Below are positions 1 to 11,898 of a stretch of 64,000 nt of DNA, piece by piece. Numbering within the stretch: position 1 is the first letter of the stretch; every line of letters starts with the position of its first letter. Below the pieces are notes generated by a model. The model was not told where the DNA came from, made no database searches, and worked only from the letters and a program-made list of their open reading frames with translations. The stretch covers positions 1 through 64,000 of the forward strand of contig CABZKA010000005.1 of assembly GCA_902526165.1 (NCBI GenBank). The letters are read 5' to 3'. The stretch is from an uncultured Bacteroidota bacterium (lineage in GTDB: Bacteria > Bacteroidota > Bacteroidia > Flavobacteriales > Flavobacteriaceae). A program made the position numbers and the translations under genes.

Positions 1-613
1 CATCAAGATCAATTCTTGATAAGAGTTCAATCAAACACTCAGCACCCATTTTAGCAATAAATTTGTTAGGATCGCTATCATCAAGGAATTGATTTTCAGG
101 GGGTAATTTTTCTATAATATTCAGATACTCCTCTTCAGTTAGGAAATCCATTTTATTCAAAGAATTTCCTTCCTCATCGACAGCCAAACCTGGTTGGACA
201 ACTACATACCTTTCGTAGTAAATTATCATATCAAGTTTTTTACTTGGTAGTCCTAGGAGGTAACCAATTTTATTTGGTAAAGATCTAAAGTACCAAATAT
301 GAGCAACAGGAACTACTAAGTTTATATGACCAACTCTATCCCTTCTTACCTTTTTTTCTGTAACCTCAACACCACATCTATCGCAAACGATACCTTTATA
401 TCTGATTCTTTTATACTTCCCACATGCACATTCGTAATCTTTGACTGGGCCAAAAATTCTTTCACAGAATAAACCATCTCGTTCTGGTTTATGAGTTCGA
501 TAATTAATTGTTTCAGGTTTTAAAACCTCACCACGTGATGCTGAAAGGATAGTCTCAGGTGATGCTAATCCTATCGATATTTTGTTGAATTTTTTAGATT
601 TATTTAATTCCAT
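1..613 (-). CDS. rpoC: DNA-directed RNA polymerase subunit beta' (N-terminal part, runs off window)
   Basis: Reverse-strand translation from ATG at 613: [84 protein letters not shown]..., the RpoC N-terminus with its zinc-binding motif; directly downstream of rpoB. Confidence 0.97.
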   Translation of the reverse strand, partial: MELNKSKKFNKISIGLASPETILSASRGEVLKPETINYRTHKPERDGLFCERIFGPVKDYECACGKYKRIRYKGIVCDRCGVEVTEKKVRRDRVGHINLVVPVAHIWYFRSLPNKIGYLLGLPSKKLDMIIYYERYVVVQPGLAVDEEGNSLNKMDFLTEEEYLNIIEKLPPENQFLDDSDPNKFIAKMGAECLIELLSRIDLD

Positions 614-626
614 TATTTAATTTTAT

Positions 627-3600
627 TTATTCCTCTAATCTAATATCAAGCCCTAATCCCTTGAGTTCATGCATTAATACATTAAAAGACTCAGGTAAAT
701 TTGATTCAGGCATTTTCTCTCCTTTAACGATAGACTCATAAGCCTTAGCTCTACCAATCACATCGTCGGACTTTATTGTCAGTATTTCCTGAAGAGTACT
801 GGAAGCACCATATGCCTCTAATGCCCAAACTTCCATTTCTCCAAATCTCTGTCCTCCAAACTGTGCTTTACCACCTAAAGGCTGTTGAGTAATTAATGAG
901 TATGGGCCAATTGATCTAGAATGCATTTTGTCATCAACCATATGTCCAAGTTTTAACATGTAAATAACACCAACAGTTGCAGGTTGATCAAATCTTTCTC
1001 CTGTTCCACCATCATACAAATAAGTGTGACCAAATTTTGGTACACCAGCTTCGTCGGTAAGTGCATTAATTTCATCAATAGTTGCACCATCAAAAATAGG
1101 GGTAGAATACTTCTTATTTAAATTCATACCAGCCCAACCAAGAACAGTTTCGTAGATTTGTCCAATGTTCATTCTAGAAGGTACTCCAAGAGGATTTAAA
1201 ACTATATCAACCGGTGTTCCATCGTCTAAAAAAGGCATATCCTCCTGTCTCACAATTCGAGCAACAATACCTTTATTACCATGTCTTCCAGCCATTTTAT
1301 CTCCTACTTTAAGTTTTCTCTTCTTAGCAATATATACTTTTGCAAGTTTCATAATTCCAGAGGGGAGTTCATCACCAACAGTGATAGTAAACTTCTCTCT
1401 GCGAAGCATACCTTGCAAATCATTTTCTTTGATTTTGTAGTTATGTAAAAGTGTTTTTGCTAAAGAATTGATTTTTTTATCAACACTCCAATTAGCTTGA
1501 GCTAAGTGTGAAAAGTCATCAACCTGATTTAAAACTTTTTGAGTATACTTTTTACCCTTGGGGATTAGCTCCTCACCTAAATCATTAAATATTCCTTGAC
1601 AAGTTTTTCCACTTAACATTGAGTAGAGTTTCTCAACAAGTTTACTTTTCAAATCATCAAAAATTTTATCATATTTTAACTCTAGATTTTTGAGGAGTTC
1701 TTTATCCTCAGTCCTTCTTCTCTTATCTTTGATAGTTCTTGTAAAAAGCTTCTTATCGATAACAATTCCTTTGAGTGATGGAGGAGCTTTTAAAGAAGCA
1801 TCTTTTACATCTCCCGCTTTATCACCAAATATTGCTCTTAAAAGTTTTTCTTCGGGTGTAGGATCTGACTCTCCTTTGGGTGTAATTTTTCCTATTAGAA
1901 TATCACCAGACTTAACTTGAGCACCAACTCTAATCATACCATTTTCATCTAAATCTGAAGTTGCATCCTCACTAACATTAGGAATATCGCTAGTCAATTC
2001 TTCCATTCCTAGCTTTGTATCTCTTACATCAAGAGAATATTCATCAATGTGAATTGAGGTAAAGAAATCTTCCCTAACAACTTTCTCAGAAATTACAATT
2101 GCATCTTCAAAATTGTATCCTTTCCAAGGCATAAAAGCAACTTTCAAATTTCTACCTAATGCTAATTCGCCATTAGATGTTGCATATCCTTCACATAATA
2201 CTTGTCCTTTTTTAACTTTTTCACCTTTCTTAACAATTGGTTTTAAATTAATACATGTACCCTGATTTGTTTTTCTGAATTTTATTAAGTCATAAACTAT
2301 TTCATCGGAATCAAAAGAAACCAACTTCTCGTCACTGGATTTCTCATACTTAATAATAATTTTATCAGAATCAACATATGTAACCAAACCATTAGTTTCT
2401 GCATTTAATAATACTCTTGAGTCGCTTGCGACCTGATTTTCTAGACCGGTACCAACTATTGGACTTTCGGGCTTCATGAGAGGGACAGATTGTCTCATCA
2501 TATTAGATCCCATAAGGGCACGGTTTGCATCGTCATGTTCTAAAAATGGGATGAGAGATGCTGATATTGATGCAATTTGATTTGGCGCAACATCAATATA
2601 ATCCACATCTTTAGGTTCAACAACTGGATAGTCTGCTTCTTGTCTTGCAATTACTTTATCAGCTAATATCTTGCCTTCTTTTGATCTTTCTATGTTGGCT
2701 TGTGTTATCAACTTCCCTTCTTCTTCTTCCGCTGATAAATATTTAAATTCGTTGATATCAATTTTACCATTAACAACTTTTCTGTAGGGTGTCTCAATAA
2801 AACCAAGGTTATTCACCTTAGCAAAAACACTTAAAGAAGAAATTAAGCCAATATTTGGACCTTCAGGTGTCTCTATTGGACACAGTCTGCCATAGTGAGT
2901 ATAATGAACATCTCTTACCTCAAATCCTGCTCTTTCACGTGATAGACCACCAGGTCCTAATGCAGAAAGTCTTCTCTTGTGCGTTAATTCTGCTAGAGGA
3001 TTAGTTTGATCCATAAATTGAGAAAGCTGATTAGTACCAAAAAACGTATTAATGACAGAGGATAATGTTTTTGCATTAATTAAATCAATAGGAGTAAATA
3101 CTTCATTATCCCTCACATTCATTCTCTCGCGAATAGTACGTGCCATTCTTGAGAGACCAACTCCAAATTGACTAGAGAGTTGCTCACCAACAGTTCTAAC
3201 CCTTCTGTTGGATAGATGATCAATATCATCAATTTCAGATTTTGAATTTATTAGTTCTATTAAAAATTTAATAATTGTTATGATATCTTCCTTTGTAAGA
3301 ACTAGGTTTTCCATATCAATATTTAAACCCAGTTTCTTATTCATACGATATCTTCCAACCTCACCAAGATTATATCTTTGGTCGGAGAAAAATAACTTAT
3401 CAATAATTCCACGAGCAGTCTCTTCATCGGGAGGTTCAGCATTTCTCAACTGTCTGTATACATGCTCAACAGCTTCTTTTTCAGTATTAGTTGGATCTTT
3501 TTGTAAAGTGTTGTGTATAATAGAATATTCAGAATTATCATCATCAACCCTATTAATAAGAACGGTTTTAGTGTTAGATTCCAGTATCTTCTCAATATTA

Positions 3601-4430
3601 TCTTTCTCAATAACTGTGTCTCTGTCTAAAATAACTTCATTTCTTTCAATTGATATTACTTCACCTGTATCCTCATCAACAAAATCTTCATACCAAGTAT
3701 TCAATACTCTTGCTGCTAATTTTCTTCCCAAAATCTTTTTTAAACCAGCTTTCGATACTTTTACTTCTTCAGCTAATCCAAATATTTCCAAAATATCTTT
3801 ATCTCTCTCAAAACCAATTGTCCTTAAAAGGGTTGTGACAGGTAATTTCTTTTTTCTATCAATATATGCATACATAACACCATTAATATCGGAGGAAAAT
3901 TCAATCCAAGATCCTTTAAACGGGATAACTCTGGCAGAATAAAGTTTTGTACCGTTAGCATGGAATGATTGGCCAAAAAACACACCTGGAGATCTGTGTA
4001 ATTGAGAGACAACTACTCGTTCAGCGCCATTAATTATAAATGTTCCACTATTTGACATATATGGGATTACTCCTAAATATACATCCTGTACAATTGTTTC
4101 AAAATCTTCATGTTCGGGGTCAGTACAATAAAGCTTTAATCTAGCTTTAAGTGGAACACTGTATGTTAAACCCCTCTCAATACATTCATGTACAGAATAT
4201 CTAGGCGGATCGACGAAGTAATCTATAAATTCAAGAACAAACTGATTTCTTGCATCAGAAATTGGAAAGTTCTCCAAAAAAGTTTTATATAAACCCTCAT
4301 CACTTCTTTCATCAGATTTTGTTTCTAATTGAAAAAAATCTTTAAAAGACTTTACCTGAATATCCAAAAAATCTGGATAATTTGGTATGTCAGAAGCTGT
4401 TGCGAAATTTTTTCTATTGTTGTAAATCAT
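627..4430 (-). CDS. rpoB: DNA-directed RNA polymerase subunit beta
   Basis: 1267 aa ORF with RpoB motifs ([63 protein letters not shown]). Confidence 0.99.
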   Translation of the reverse strand: MIYNNRKNFATASDIPNYPDFLDIQVKSFKDFFQLETKSDERSDEGLYKTFLENFPISDARNQFVLEFIDYFVDPPRYSVHECIERGLTYSVPLKARLKLYCTDPEHEDFETIVQDVYLGVIPYMSNSGTFIINGAERVVVSQLHRSPGVFFGQSFHANGTKLYSARVIPFKGSWIEFSSDINGVMYAYIDRKKKLPVTTLLRTIGFERDKDILEIFGLAEEVKVSKAGLKKILGRKLAARVLNTWYEDFVDEDTGEVISIERNEVILDRDTVIEKDNIEKILESNTKTVLINRVDDDNSEYSIIHNTLQKDPTNTEKEAVEHVYRQLRNAEPPDEETARGIIDKLFFSDQRYNLGEVGRYRMNKKLGLNIDMENLVLTKEDIITIIKFLIELINSKSEIDDIDHLSNRRVRTVGEQLSSQFGVGLSRMARTIRERMNVRDNEVFTPIDLINAKTLSSVINTFFGTNQLSQFMDQTNPLAELTHKRRLSALGPGGLSRERAGFEVRDVHYTHYGRLCPIETPEGPNIGLISSLSVFAKVNNLGFIETPYRKVVNGKIDINEFKYLSAEEEEGKLITQANIERSKEGKILADKVIARQEADYPVVEPKDVDYIDVAPNQIASISASLIPFLEHDDANRALMGSNMMRQSVPLMKPESPIVGTGLENQVASDSRVLLNAETNGLVTYVDSDKIIIKYEKSSDEKLVSFDSDEIVYDLIKFRKTNQGTCINLKPIVKKGEKVKKGQVLCEGYATSNGELALGRNLKVAFMPWKGYNFEDAIVISEKVVREDFFTSIHIDEYSLDVRDTKLGMEELTSDIPNVSEDATSDLDENGMIRVGAQVKSGDILIGKITPKGESDPTPEEKLLRAIFGDKAGDVKDASLKAPPSLKGIVIDKKLFTRTIKDKRRRTEDKELLKNLELKYDKIFDDLKSKLVEKLYSMLSGKTCQGIFNDLGEELIPKGKKYTQKVLNQVDDFSHLAQANWSVDKKINSLAKTLLHNYKIKENDLQGMLRREKFTITVGDELPSGIMKLAKVYIAKKRKLKVGDKMAGRHGNKGIVARIVRQEDMPFLDDGTPVDIVLNPLGVPSRMNIGQIYETVLGWAGMNLNKKYSTPIFDGATIDEINALTDEAGVPKFGHTYLYDGGTGERFDQPATVGVIYMLKLGHMVDDKMHSRSIGPYSLITQQPLGGKAQFGGQRFGEMEVWALEAYGASSTLQEILTIKSDDVIGRAKAYESIVKGEKMPESNLPESFNVLMHELKGLGLDIRLEE

Positions 4431-4495
4431 TAATTATAAAGTTTAGTTAAAGAACATTAATACAATACCTAAAAGGTATTTGACAATTGCTTGAA

Positions 4496-4876
4496 TTATT
4501 TTAATTCAACCTCAGCACCAGCCTCTTCAAGGGATTTTTTCATACCCTCGGCTTCGTCCTTACCAATATCTTCTTTGATATTGCTAGGTGCATTGTCTAC
4601 AAGATCCTTAGCTTCTTTTAAACCAAGACCTGTAAGCTCCTTAACTAACTTTACGACTGCAAGCTTTGCTCCACCAGCCGCTTTTAAAACAACTGTAAAC
4701 TCACTTTTTTCCTCAGCTACTTCAGCAACTCCAGCTCCACCAGCTGGGCCAGCAACTGCAACTGCTGCTGCTGCAGGTTCAATGCCGTATTCATCCTTAA
4801 GAATATCAGCCAATTCATTGACTTCTTTAACAGTCAAGTTTACTAGTTTTTCTGCAAAATCTTTTAAATCTGCCAT
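4496..4876 (-). CDS. rplL: 50S ribosomal protein L7/L12
   Basis: 126 aa, Ala-rich hinge and C-terminal [27 protein letters not shown]. Confidence 0.98.
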   Translation of the reverse strand: MADLKDFAEKLVNLTVKEVNELADILKDEYGIEPAAAAVAVAGPAGGAGVAEVAEEKSEFTVVLKAAGGAKLAVVKLVKELTGLGLKEAKDLVDNAPSNIKEDIGKDEAEGMKKSLEEAGAEVELK

Positions 4877-4892
4877 TTTTATTTAATTTAAA

Positions 4893-5417
4893 TTATTTAT
4901 CATCTTTTTCAGAAAGTGTATTAATGACACCACTGAGTTTTGTTCCACTCGACTTGAGAGCGGAAATTAAATTCTGAGCAGGAGACTGAAGAAGTGTTAG
5001 AACTTCACCAATTAACTCCTCCTTAGATTTAATATTTACTAAAGTATCTAGGACATCATCGCCGATGTAAATAGATTCTTCTATGAAAGCACCTTTCAAT
5101 ATGGGCTTTTCAAAATTCTTTCTAAACTTTTTAATAACTTTTGCTGGAGCATTGCCGGTTTCAGAGAACATTAATGCTGTATTCCCAGCTAATTGAGCTT
5201 TTAAATCCCCAAAGTCTTTATCAACATCATCCATTGCTCTGGATAATAAGGTATTTTTTACAACTGATAATTTAATGTTAGATTTAAAACACTCTCTTCT
5301 CAACTTTGAGGTCGACACCGCATCAAGGCCTGAACAATCAGTAATATATATTGTAGATGTGGAGTCAAGTTGAGACTTGATAATATCAATAATATTTTGT
5401 TTTTGATCTTTGTTCAT
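4893..5417 (-). CDS. rplJ: 50S ribosomal protein L10
   Basis: 174 aa; position in rplKAJL-rpoBC and L10-like sequence (VVKNTLLSRAMDD...). Confidence 0.96.
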   Translation of the reverse strand: MNKDQKQNIIDIIKSQLDSTSTIYITDCSGLDAVSTSKLRRECFKSNIKLSVVKNTLLSRAMDDVDKDFGDLKAQLAGNTALMFSETGNAPAKVIKKFRKNFEKPILKGAFIEESIYIGDDVLDTLVNIKSKEELIGEVLTLLQSPAQNLISALKSSGTKLSGVINTLSEKDDK

Positions 5418-5419
5418 TG

Positions 5420-6109
5420 CTAAAAACTATTAGTATCAATTTTAATACCGGGACTCATTGTACTTGACATAAAAATACTTTTCATGTAAATCCCCTTAGA
5501 TGAAGATGGCTTAATCTTTAAAATATTATCAAGAACCTCTTTTGCATTTTGAAATATTTTGTCTGAGCTGAAAGAAACTTTCCCAATAGCAACATGAATT
5601 GTTCCATTTTTATCAACCTTAAAATCAATTTTACCTGCTTTGGTCTCCTCAACAGCTTTTCCAACATTCATAGTTACAGTACCGGTTTTGGGATTAGGCA
5701 TTAGACCTCTAGGACCTAAAATTTTCCCTAGAGGACCAAGTTTCCCCATAACACTGGGCATGGTAATTATAACATCGACATCTGTCCAGCCTTCTTTAAT
5801 TTTGTTTAAGAACTCTTCTAAACCTACGAAATCCGCTCCAGCTTTTTTTGCTTCATCTTCTTTGTCTGGTGTAACCAAAGCAAGAACCTTTACATCTTTT
5901 CCTGTACCGTTTGGCAACGACACAATTCCACGAACGTTTTGGTCTGCCTTTTTTGGATCAACACCAAGGTTAACCGCCAGATCAATGGACGGATCAAACT
6001 TTAATTTTGAAAAGCTTTTTATAACATCTGATGCTTCTTTTAAACTATACATTTTTTCATTATCAAACTTTGTTAATGATTCTTTTCTATTTTTTGTCAA
6101 TTTTGCCAT
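5420..6109 (-). CDS. rplA: 50S ribosomal protein L1
   Basis: 229 aa; [22 protein letters not shown] motif. Confidence 0.98.
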   Translation of the reverse strand: MAKLTKNRKESLTKFDNEKMYSLKEASDVIKSFSKLKFDPSIDLAVNLGVDPKKADQNVRGIVSLPNGTGKDVKVLALVTPDKEDEAKKAGADFVGLEEFLNKIKEGWTDVDVIITMPSVMGKLGPLGKILGPRGLMPNPKTGTVTMNVGKAVEETKAGKIDFKVDKNGTIHVAIGKVSFSSDKIFQNAKEVLDNILKIKPSSSKGIYMKSIFMSSTMSPGIKIDTNSF

Positions 6110-6120
6110 TAAAATAAATT

Positions 6121-6558
6121 TTAAAATGGTGATTGTCCTTTTACATTGAGCCCCATGGATCTTGCTGTTCCTGCAACCATTTTCATAGCAGATTCTGTGG
6201 TGAAAGCATTTAAATCTTGCATTTTGTCTTCAGCTATTTTTCTGACCTGATCCCATGTAACAGATGCAACCTTTGACCTGTTAGGCTCTGATGAACCTTT
6301 TTTTACCTTAGCCGCTTCAAGTAGTTGAGCAGCTGCAGGAGGAGTTTTAATTACAAACTCAAATGATTTATCTGCAAATACAGAGATAACTACAGGTACA
6401 ACTTTGCCAGGCTTATCTTGAGTTCTGGAATTAAATTGCTTACAAAATTCCATGATATTGACACCTGCAGCACCTAGAGCAGGTCCAACAGGCGGGGAGG
6501 GATTAGCTGCGCCACCTCTTATCTGCAATTTCAATACCTTTTGTACTTCTTTTGCCAT
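6121..6558 (-). CDS. rplK: 50S ribosomal protein L11
   Basis: 145 aa; [33 protein letters not shown]. Confidence 0.98.
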   Translation of the reverse strand: MAKEVQKVLKLQIRGGAANPSPPVGPALGAAGVNIMEFCKQFNSRTQDKPGKVVPVVISVFADKSFEFVIKTPPAAAQLLEAAKVKKGSSEPNRSKVASVTWDQVRKIAEDKMQDLNAFTTESAMKMVAGTARSMGLNVKGQSPF

Positions 6559-6613
6559 CTTTCTAATTTAAACCCTAAATATGGAAGCTATTAGAGTTAA
6601 TTAACCGTAACAA

Positions 6614-7180
6614 TTATACTTTTTCAACTTGCATGTATGATAACTCTAATGGAGTTTTACGTCCAAAGATTTTTACCATAACCTCTAACTTTCTTTTTTC
6701 TTCTATTACCTTTTCAATATTTCCATTAAAACCATTGAAAGGACCATCTATAACTTTAATATTTTCACCAACAGTAAAAGGAATCGAAATATTTTCACCC
6801 TCCATTGCCAATTCATCAACCTTTCCTAACATTCTACTGACTTCTGTTGTTCTTAATGGAATTGGATCACCACCCTTAGTTTCACCTAAAAAACCTAGGA
6901 TGTTAGGAAATGACCTAATTATGTGAGGAATCTCACCAGTAAGGTTAGCTTTTACCATTATATAGCCAGGGAAATAAACTTTCTCTTTACTAACTTTTTT
7001 ACCATTTCTAATTTGAACTACTTTTTGAGTTGGTACAATAACTTCCTCAACAAAATTTCCCAAATCCATCCTTTTGACTTCGTTGTCAATATAAGTTTTG
7101 ATTTTATTTTCTTGACCGCTTATGGCCCTGACAACATACCATTTTTTATCCTTAATCTCACTCATATTATAAAAAATCAA
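6614..7180 (-). CDS. nusG: Transcription termination/antitermination protein NusG
   Basis: KKWYVVRAISGQENKIK..., KOW-like VIDGPFNGFNGNIEKV; upstream of rplK. True start may be the internal MSEIKD. Confidence 0.96.
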   Translation of the reverse strand: MIFYNMSEIKDKKWYVVRAISGQENKIKTYIDNEVKRMDLGNFVEEVIVPTQKVVQIRNGKKVSKEKVYFPGYIMVKANLTGEIPHIIRSFPNILGFLGETKGGDPIPLRTTEVSRMLGKVDELAMEGENISIPFTVGENIKVIDGPFNGFNGNIEKVIEEKRKLEVMVKIFGRKTPLELSYMQVEKV

Positions 7181-7361
7181 AATAAATTTTAAAAACTTCC
7201 GATAAGATTGTATCAGCTAACCAAATAATTAGAGAAAAAATTACTGAAAAAACGACAACAACAAGTGTCATTTTTTGTAATTCTTGTAGAGGAGTCCATT
7301 TTACATGGTCTCTAAGTTCTCCAAAAGAATCTCTAATATAGTTTACTAAACTTCCCATCAT
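7167..7361 (-). CDS. secE: Preprotein translocase subunit SecE
   Basis: 64 aa single-TM protein (YIRDSFGELRDHVKWTPLQELQKMTLVVVVFSVIFSLIIWLADTI) between tRNA-Trp/tuf and nusG. Confidence 0.93.
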   Translation of the reverse strand: MMGSLVNYIRDSFGELRDHVKWTPLQELQKMTLVVVVFSVIFSLIIWLADTILSEVFKIYFDFL

Positions 7362-7370
7362 TTAATTTTG

Positions 7371-7445
7371 CACGGGTTGAGAGACTCGAACTCCCGACAC
7401 CTGGTTTTGGAGACCAGTGCTCTACCAACTGAGCTAAACCCGTTC
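7371..7445 (-). tRNA. tRNA-Trp (CCA)
   Basis: Reverse complement folds as a tRNA: ACGGGTTTAGCTCAGTTGGTAGAGCACTGGTCTCCAAAACCAGGTGTCGGGAGTTCGAGTCTCTCAACCCGT; anticodon CCA. Confidence 0.95.
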
Positions 7446-7500
7446 GAAGTCTTATCAAACCTACCTAATTCCGAAATAAAAATATCGGCAATTAGACGTA

Positions 7501-8688
7501 TTATTCAATAATTTCTGTTACCTGACCTGCACCTACAGTCCTTCCACCTTCTCTAATCGCAAATCTTAAACCAACGCTACATGCAATTGGAGATATAAGA
7601 TCAACAGTAATAGTAAGGTTGTCACCAGGCATAACCATCTCTACTCCACTAGGAAGTTCAATGTTACCAGTAACATCGGTTGTTCTAACATAAAATTGTG
7701 GTCTATAATTGTTGTGGAATGGGGTATGTCTTCCTCCTTCTTCCTTTTTCAAAATATAAACTTCAGCTTTAAATTTCTTATGTGGTTTAACAGATCCAGG
7801 TTTACATATAACCATTCCTCTACGGATATCAGTTTTCTCAATTCCTCTTAATAGAATTCCAACATTATCACCAGCCTCACCTCTATCTAGTATTTTTCTA
7901 AACATCTCAACCCCAGTAACAGTAGATGCAAGTTTTTCAGCACCCATTCCAATAATATCGACTGCATCACCTGTATTTGAAACACCTGTTTCAATTCTAC
8001 CAGTAGCAACAGTACCTCTACCTGTGATTGAGAAAACATCTTCAATTGGCATTAAAAAATCTTTGTCAACATCTCTTTTGGGTAATTCAATCCAAGAATC
8101 AACTGATTCCATTAATTTGGAAACAGATTCAACCCACTTTGCTTCACCATTTAAAGCTCCCAATGCAGAACCAAGTACTACAGGTCCGTTATCGCCATCA
8201 TATTCATAAAAGCTTAATAATTCTCTAACTTCCATTTCAACTAGCTCCAGTAATTCTTCATCATCTACTTGATCAGCTTTGTTTAGAAATACAACAATTT
8301 TGGGGATACCAACCTGTCTTCCTAGTAGGATGTGTTCTCTTGTTTGGGGCATAGGTCCGTCAGTTGCAGCAACAACAAGTATTGCTCCATCCATTTGAGC
8401 AGCACCAGTTACCATATTTTTTACATAATCTGCGTGACCTGGACAATCTACGTGGGCATAATGTCTAGTTGCAGTTTGATATTCAACGTGAGAGGTGTTA
8501 ATCGTAATACCTCTTTCTTTCTCCTCAGGAGCATTATCAATCTGATCAAAGCTAGTTGATTCAGAAAGTCCTTGATCTGCAAGTACTTTTGTAATAGCTG
8601 CTGTTAGAGTTGTTTTACCGTGATCTACGTGTCCAATTGTACCTATGTTTAAATGAGGTTTGGAACGATCGAAAGTTTCCTTGGCCAT
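7501..8688 (-). CDS. tuf: Elongation factor Tu
   Basis: 395 aa; [44 protein letters not shown]. Confidence 0.99.
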   Translation of the reverse strand: MAKETFDRSKPHLNIGTIGHVDHGKTTLTAAITKVLADQGLSESTSFDQIDNAPEEKERGITINTSHVEYQTATRHYAHVDCPGHADYVKNMVTGAAQMDGAILVVAATDGPMPQTREHILLGRQVGIPKIVVFLNKADQVDDEELLELVEMEVRELLSFYEYDGDNGPVVLGSALGALNGEAKWVESVSKLMESVDSWIELPKRDVDKDFLMPIEDVFSITGRGTVATGRIETGVSNTGDAVDIIGMGAEKLASTVTGVEMFRKILDRGEAGDNVGILLRGIEKTDIRRGMVICKPGSVKPHKKFKAEVYILKKEEGGRHTPFHNNYRPQFYVRTTDVTGNIELPSGVEMVMPGDNLTITVDLISPIACSVGLRFAIREGGRTVGAGQVTEIIE

Positions 8689-8717
8689 AATTTTTAGATT
8701 TTGTTTATAAACGCGCG

Positions 8718-8750
8718 CAAATATAATAATTTTATACTCAAAAAAAACAA
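8718..8750 (-). promoter_or_regulatory. Putative Bacteroidota-type promoter of the tuf operon
   Basis: Minus strand TTG, 22 nt spacer, TATATTTG, matching the TANNTTTG -7 and TTG -33 style of Bacteroidota sigma factor promoters, about 30 nt upstream of the tuf start. Confidence 0.45.
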
Positions 8751-8800
8751 TTTATTTTTTTTTTTAAAAAATTTCCTTTTTAAGAGAGAAATTTGTGTAA

Positions 8801-10120
8801 TTATTCACCGCTTTTTCTAACTATAAATAGACCAGAATTAATATCACTTATTATGATATTTCTACTTTGAAAATATGGATAAACACTCCAAGCACCATTA
8901 AAAAAAGGACTATTTTGACCTTTATTTCCATCATGACCTCCTGGATCTCCCCATCTGTTATTTGAATTTGCAATTCCATGATCATGTGTATCAATTGGAT
9001 ATGTGTCAAAATAACCAACTTCCCTGATTGATTTTTGACCTATGTTTAATATATCAATAACCCTCAGACCAGATGTATAACTGGCCAAATAATATTTTGA
9101 GCCTTTTACGTAGCCATTATGGTCAATTGCATCAGTATCTGAAACATAATCAAAATGTCGAATTGGTTGATCAAGGTTTTGCAAATCAATAATAATTGTT
9201 CTTGTCTTATTGATCAAAGCGCCTGAATTATCAATTTCGTCTAACTCATCACCCATAAGGAGAAATCTATGATCTTCAGTGAGCCAAGACTGGTGTGTAT
9301 ACTGATGGTCATAAAAAAATTCACTTATTAAAATCGGGTTGGATTTATCCGATATGTCTATAAAAACAACCCTGTCCTCATTACTGCCAACATAAATCTC
9401 CTTCCCATTGTGATCTTCATCAGGTCCGTTGTAAATCACAATCTGAGCATCATGAGTATAACCAAATTCAGAATATTCAATTAATAAATTTGGTGACAAT
9501 GGTTCCGAAATATCAACAGCATGAATCCCTCTTGGCGATCTTGATGTTCCTGTGCCAGCTGTATATGCAACACCTGTTTGTGTGTTTATTGCAATATTAT
9601 GCGAATGACCGTAACCTTCGTATACTAAATCAGGTAGAAATTCCTGAATGTCTGTAATATCTATCAATTTTGATAAATCAAAAATCTGCATTCCATGTCC
9701 AGCAGCTTCGCTTACAATAAAAGCATGATCCTTGTAAACTTTTATATCTCTCCATGTACTTGAAAGAGTAGCTGTGGGTATTTTGCCTAAGTAATTTGGA
9801 TTGAAAGGGTCTGAAATATCAATTATAGCTGTTCCGTTATCAAGCCCCATAAGTGCGTATTCCTTGCCAGTCAGTGGGTCAGTCCATCCCCAGCAATCAT
9901 TTCCTGACTCTGAATTCATTTGTTCTAGTGAAACGTGTCCCAATAAATCATATCCATTACATTCAAATTGAACATCTTCTCCATTTATAGTGTAGGTTGA
10001 AAAACCATTTGCACACTCACCAGCAATAGGTGGTTGATCGGATGATTCGTACTTCTCGTAACTGCAAGAAATGATAAAAAAAATTATAAATAAATACCTC
10101 ATTCTTAACAATATATACAA
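8801..10120 (-). CDS. Choice-of-anchor B / LVIVD-repeat family lipoprotein
   Basis: 439 aa; lipoprotein-like IIFFIISCSYEKYES after MRYLF; repeated 'DISDPFNPNYLGKI', 'AVDISEPLSPNLL', 'FIDISDKSNPILISEF' units. Confidence 0.75.
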   Translation of the reverse strand: MYILLRMRYLFIIFFIISCSYEKYESSDQPPIAGECANGFSTYTINGEDVQFECNGYDLLGHVSLEQMNSESGNDCWGWTDPLTGKEYALMGLDNGTAIIDISDPFNPNYLGKIPTATLSSTWRDIKVYKDHAFIVSEAAGHGMQIFDLSKLIDITDIQEFLPDLVYEGYGHSHNIAINTQTGVAYTAGTGTSRSPRGIHAVDISEPLSPNLLIEYSEFGYTHDAQIVIYNGPDEDHNGKEIYVGSNEDRVVFIDISDKSNPILISEFFYDHQYTHQSWLTEDHRFLLMGDELDEIDNSGALINKTRTIIIDLQNLDQPIRHFDYVSDTDAIDHNGYVKGSKYYLASYTSGLRVIDILNIGQKSIREVGYFDTYPIDTHDHGIANSNNRWGDPGGHDGNKGQNSPFFNGAWSVYPYFQSRNIIISDINSGLFIVRKSGE

Positions 10121-10234
10121 TAACTGTGCTGAATATTAATTATTTATAAAATTTGGGAAGTAACTAAATTTTTATATTTTTAGCTTACTTTTTTACTATA
10201 TTAGTTAATTAAGGTATTCCGAAAATATTTAAAT

Positions 10235-11893
10235 ATGAAAAAATTTATTCTGTTAATAATATGTTTGTTTGTAAGCTTCACAGCTTTTTCACAAACAATA
10301 ACATCAGCTTCCTCCGGTAATTGGACCGACGGCTCGACTTGGGTTGGGGGTAATGCACCTGCTAGTGGAAATGATGTAGTTATAGCACACAACGTTACAT
10401 GTAACTCTGTAAAAACTGCAAATTCACTAACAGTCAATGCAGGAGTCACACTGACTGTTGATACATCAGGTAATTTAACAATTACAAATGCAGTCACTGA
10501 TAACGGAACTATTCTAGTCAAAGGTTCAGAAAATTCCTCCGGGAGTTTTATTGCTAAAACAGCTACTGATGTATCTAATCTGTCAGTTCAAGTTTTTGTT
10601 CCTAGAAGTGATGGCAGTACGCCAGATAACTGGAAACTTGTCGGAATTCCAGTCAATGGGGAACAAGTTGGTGATGTCGATGATAACTTAGCGACCAATG
10701 GATCTAAAGTTGGTATAGGTAAATGGGATCATGAGAGTAATTCCTGGGATCTTTACACAACTTCTCAGTCGTTAAGTTACTTACCATCTAACGTTGGTTA
10801 CGAAATGTTGTACAAAGCCTCTGGAGGAGACCAGTTAGTTACTTTTTCTGGATCAATGATTACTACAACCACAAGAGACTCAAGAGAATCCGTTACTAAT
10901 ACGTGGCAGCTTCTAGGCAACCCCTATCCATCATATGTACGGATGTCATCTCAAGCAACTGGAGCTGGTTCTGCGAGCAACGATTATTTTTTCGATACCG
11001 ATAACTTAAATAAGGTAAATGCCTCCTATCAAGCCTTTTACGGCTTTGATGGAAATGCATACGACACATATGCTTACAACAATTCAGATGTTACGCTTTT
11101 GATGCCTGGTGACGCATTTTTTGTCTACTCAGGCGGTTTTAGTACATACACATTTAATGAAGCTATGCAAGTTCACTCATCCGATCAAGGCTTCAGAGGA
11201 AATGTTGTTCCAGGAGGTTCTGATGATGATAACAGAAATGCTGAAATAAAATTTACGATGTCAGATAATTACGGAACATTAAAATATTTAACCATGAAAT
11301 TTGGAGATGACTTTTCTTTAAGTTTAGATCCAGGTGGCGACTTGGGTGCATTTCCATATGGTGAATCCGATATTTATTCAAAGTTAGTTGAGAAAGACAA
11401 TGGTGTTAATTTCACAGTTCAAGCTCTGCCCTATGAGTCAATTGTTGATGTAACTATTCCAATTGGTATTAAATCCGATTCAGGCTTGATGAAACTAGAT
11501 TATAACATAAATACCCTTCCTGAGTACATCGATATGTATTTGGAAGATACTAAGGAAAATACTTTCAAGAAAATCACCGATGGTTTTGAAATCAATTTTG
11601 ATGAAGCTTATGAAGGTTTAGGTAGATTCTACTTACACTTTACTGATCAATTAATTCCAGAACTACCAACTGATGATAATCTAAGAATATACAAAGGATT
11701 AGATTCTGATGTTATGGTTATGGGTTCTGTTGGTAAAAATTACTCTGCTAAAGTGTATGACTACTCAGGTAGATTGATAAAAGAAGTAAACTTCAATCAT
11801 AAAACGAAAATCAATGATTTAGACAGCAAGATGAAGATCTTAAGAATTGAGTCTGAAGAAGGATTAACAATTAAGAAATTTAAATTAAACTAA
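10235..11893 (+). CDS. Secreted surface protein with probable T9SS C-terminal sorting domain
   Basis: 552 aa; signal peptide MKKFILLIICLFVSFTAFSQ, TSASSGNWTDGSTWVGGNAPASGNDVVIAHNVT repeat-like N-terminus, C-terminal VYDYSGRLIKEVNFN...GLTIKKFKLN resembling a T9SS type A tail. Confidence 0.75.
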   Translation: MKKFILLIICLFVSFTAFSQTITSASSGNWTDGSTWVGGNAPASGNDVVIAHNVTCNSVKTANSLTVNAGVTLTVDTSGNLTITNAVTDNGTILVKGSENSSGSFIAKTATDVSNLSVQVFVPRSDGSTPDNWKLVGIPVNGEQVGDVDDNLATNGSKVGIGKWDHESNSWDLYTTSQSLSYLPSNVGYEMLYKASGGDQLVTFSGSMITTTTRDSRESVTNTWQLLGNPYPSYVRMSSQATGAGSASNDYFFDTDNLNKVNASYQAFYGFDGNAYDTYAYNNSDVTLLMPGDAFFVYSGGFSTYTFNEAMQVHSSDQGFRGNVVPGGSDDDNRNAEIKFTMSDNYGTLKYLTMKFGDDFSLSLDPGGDLGAFPYGESDIYSKLVEKDNGVNFTVQALPYESIVDVTIPIGIKSDSGLMKLDYNINTLPEYIDMYLEDTKENTFKKITDGFEINFDEAYEGLGRFYLHFTDQLIPELPTDDNLRIYKGLDSDVMVMGSVGKNYSAKVYDYSGRLIKEVNFNHKTKINDLDSKMKILRIESEEGLTIKKFKLN

Positions 11894-11898
11894 GAATA

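Noticed and set aside
3280-3942. 220-aa ORF antisense to rpoB
   Set aside because: Low-complexity Ser/Leu/Ile translation opposite a certain gene; typical shadow ORF.
4491-4886. 131-aa ORF antisense to rplL
   Set aside because: Shadow ORF produced by the Ala-rich rplL codon pattern; no independent signal.
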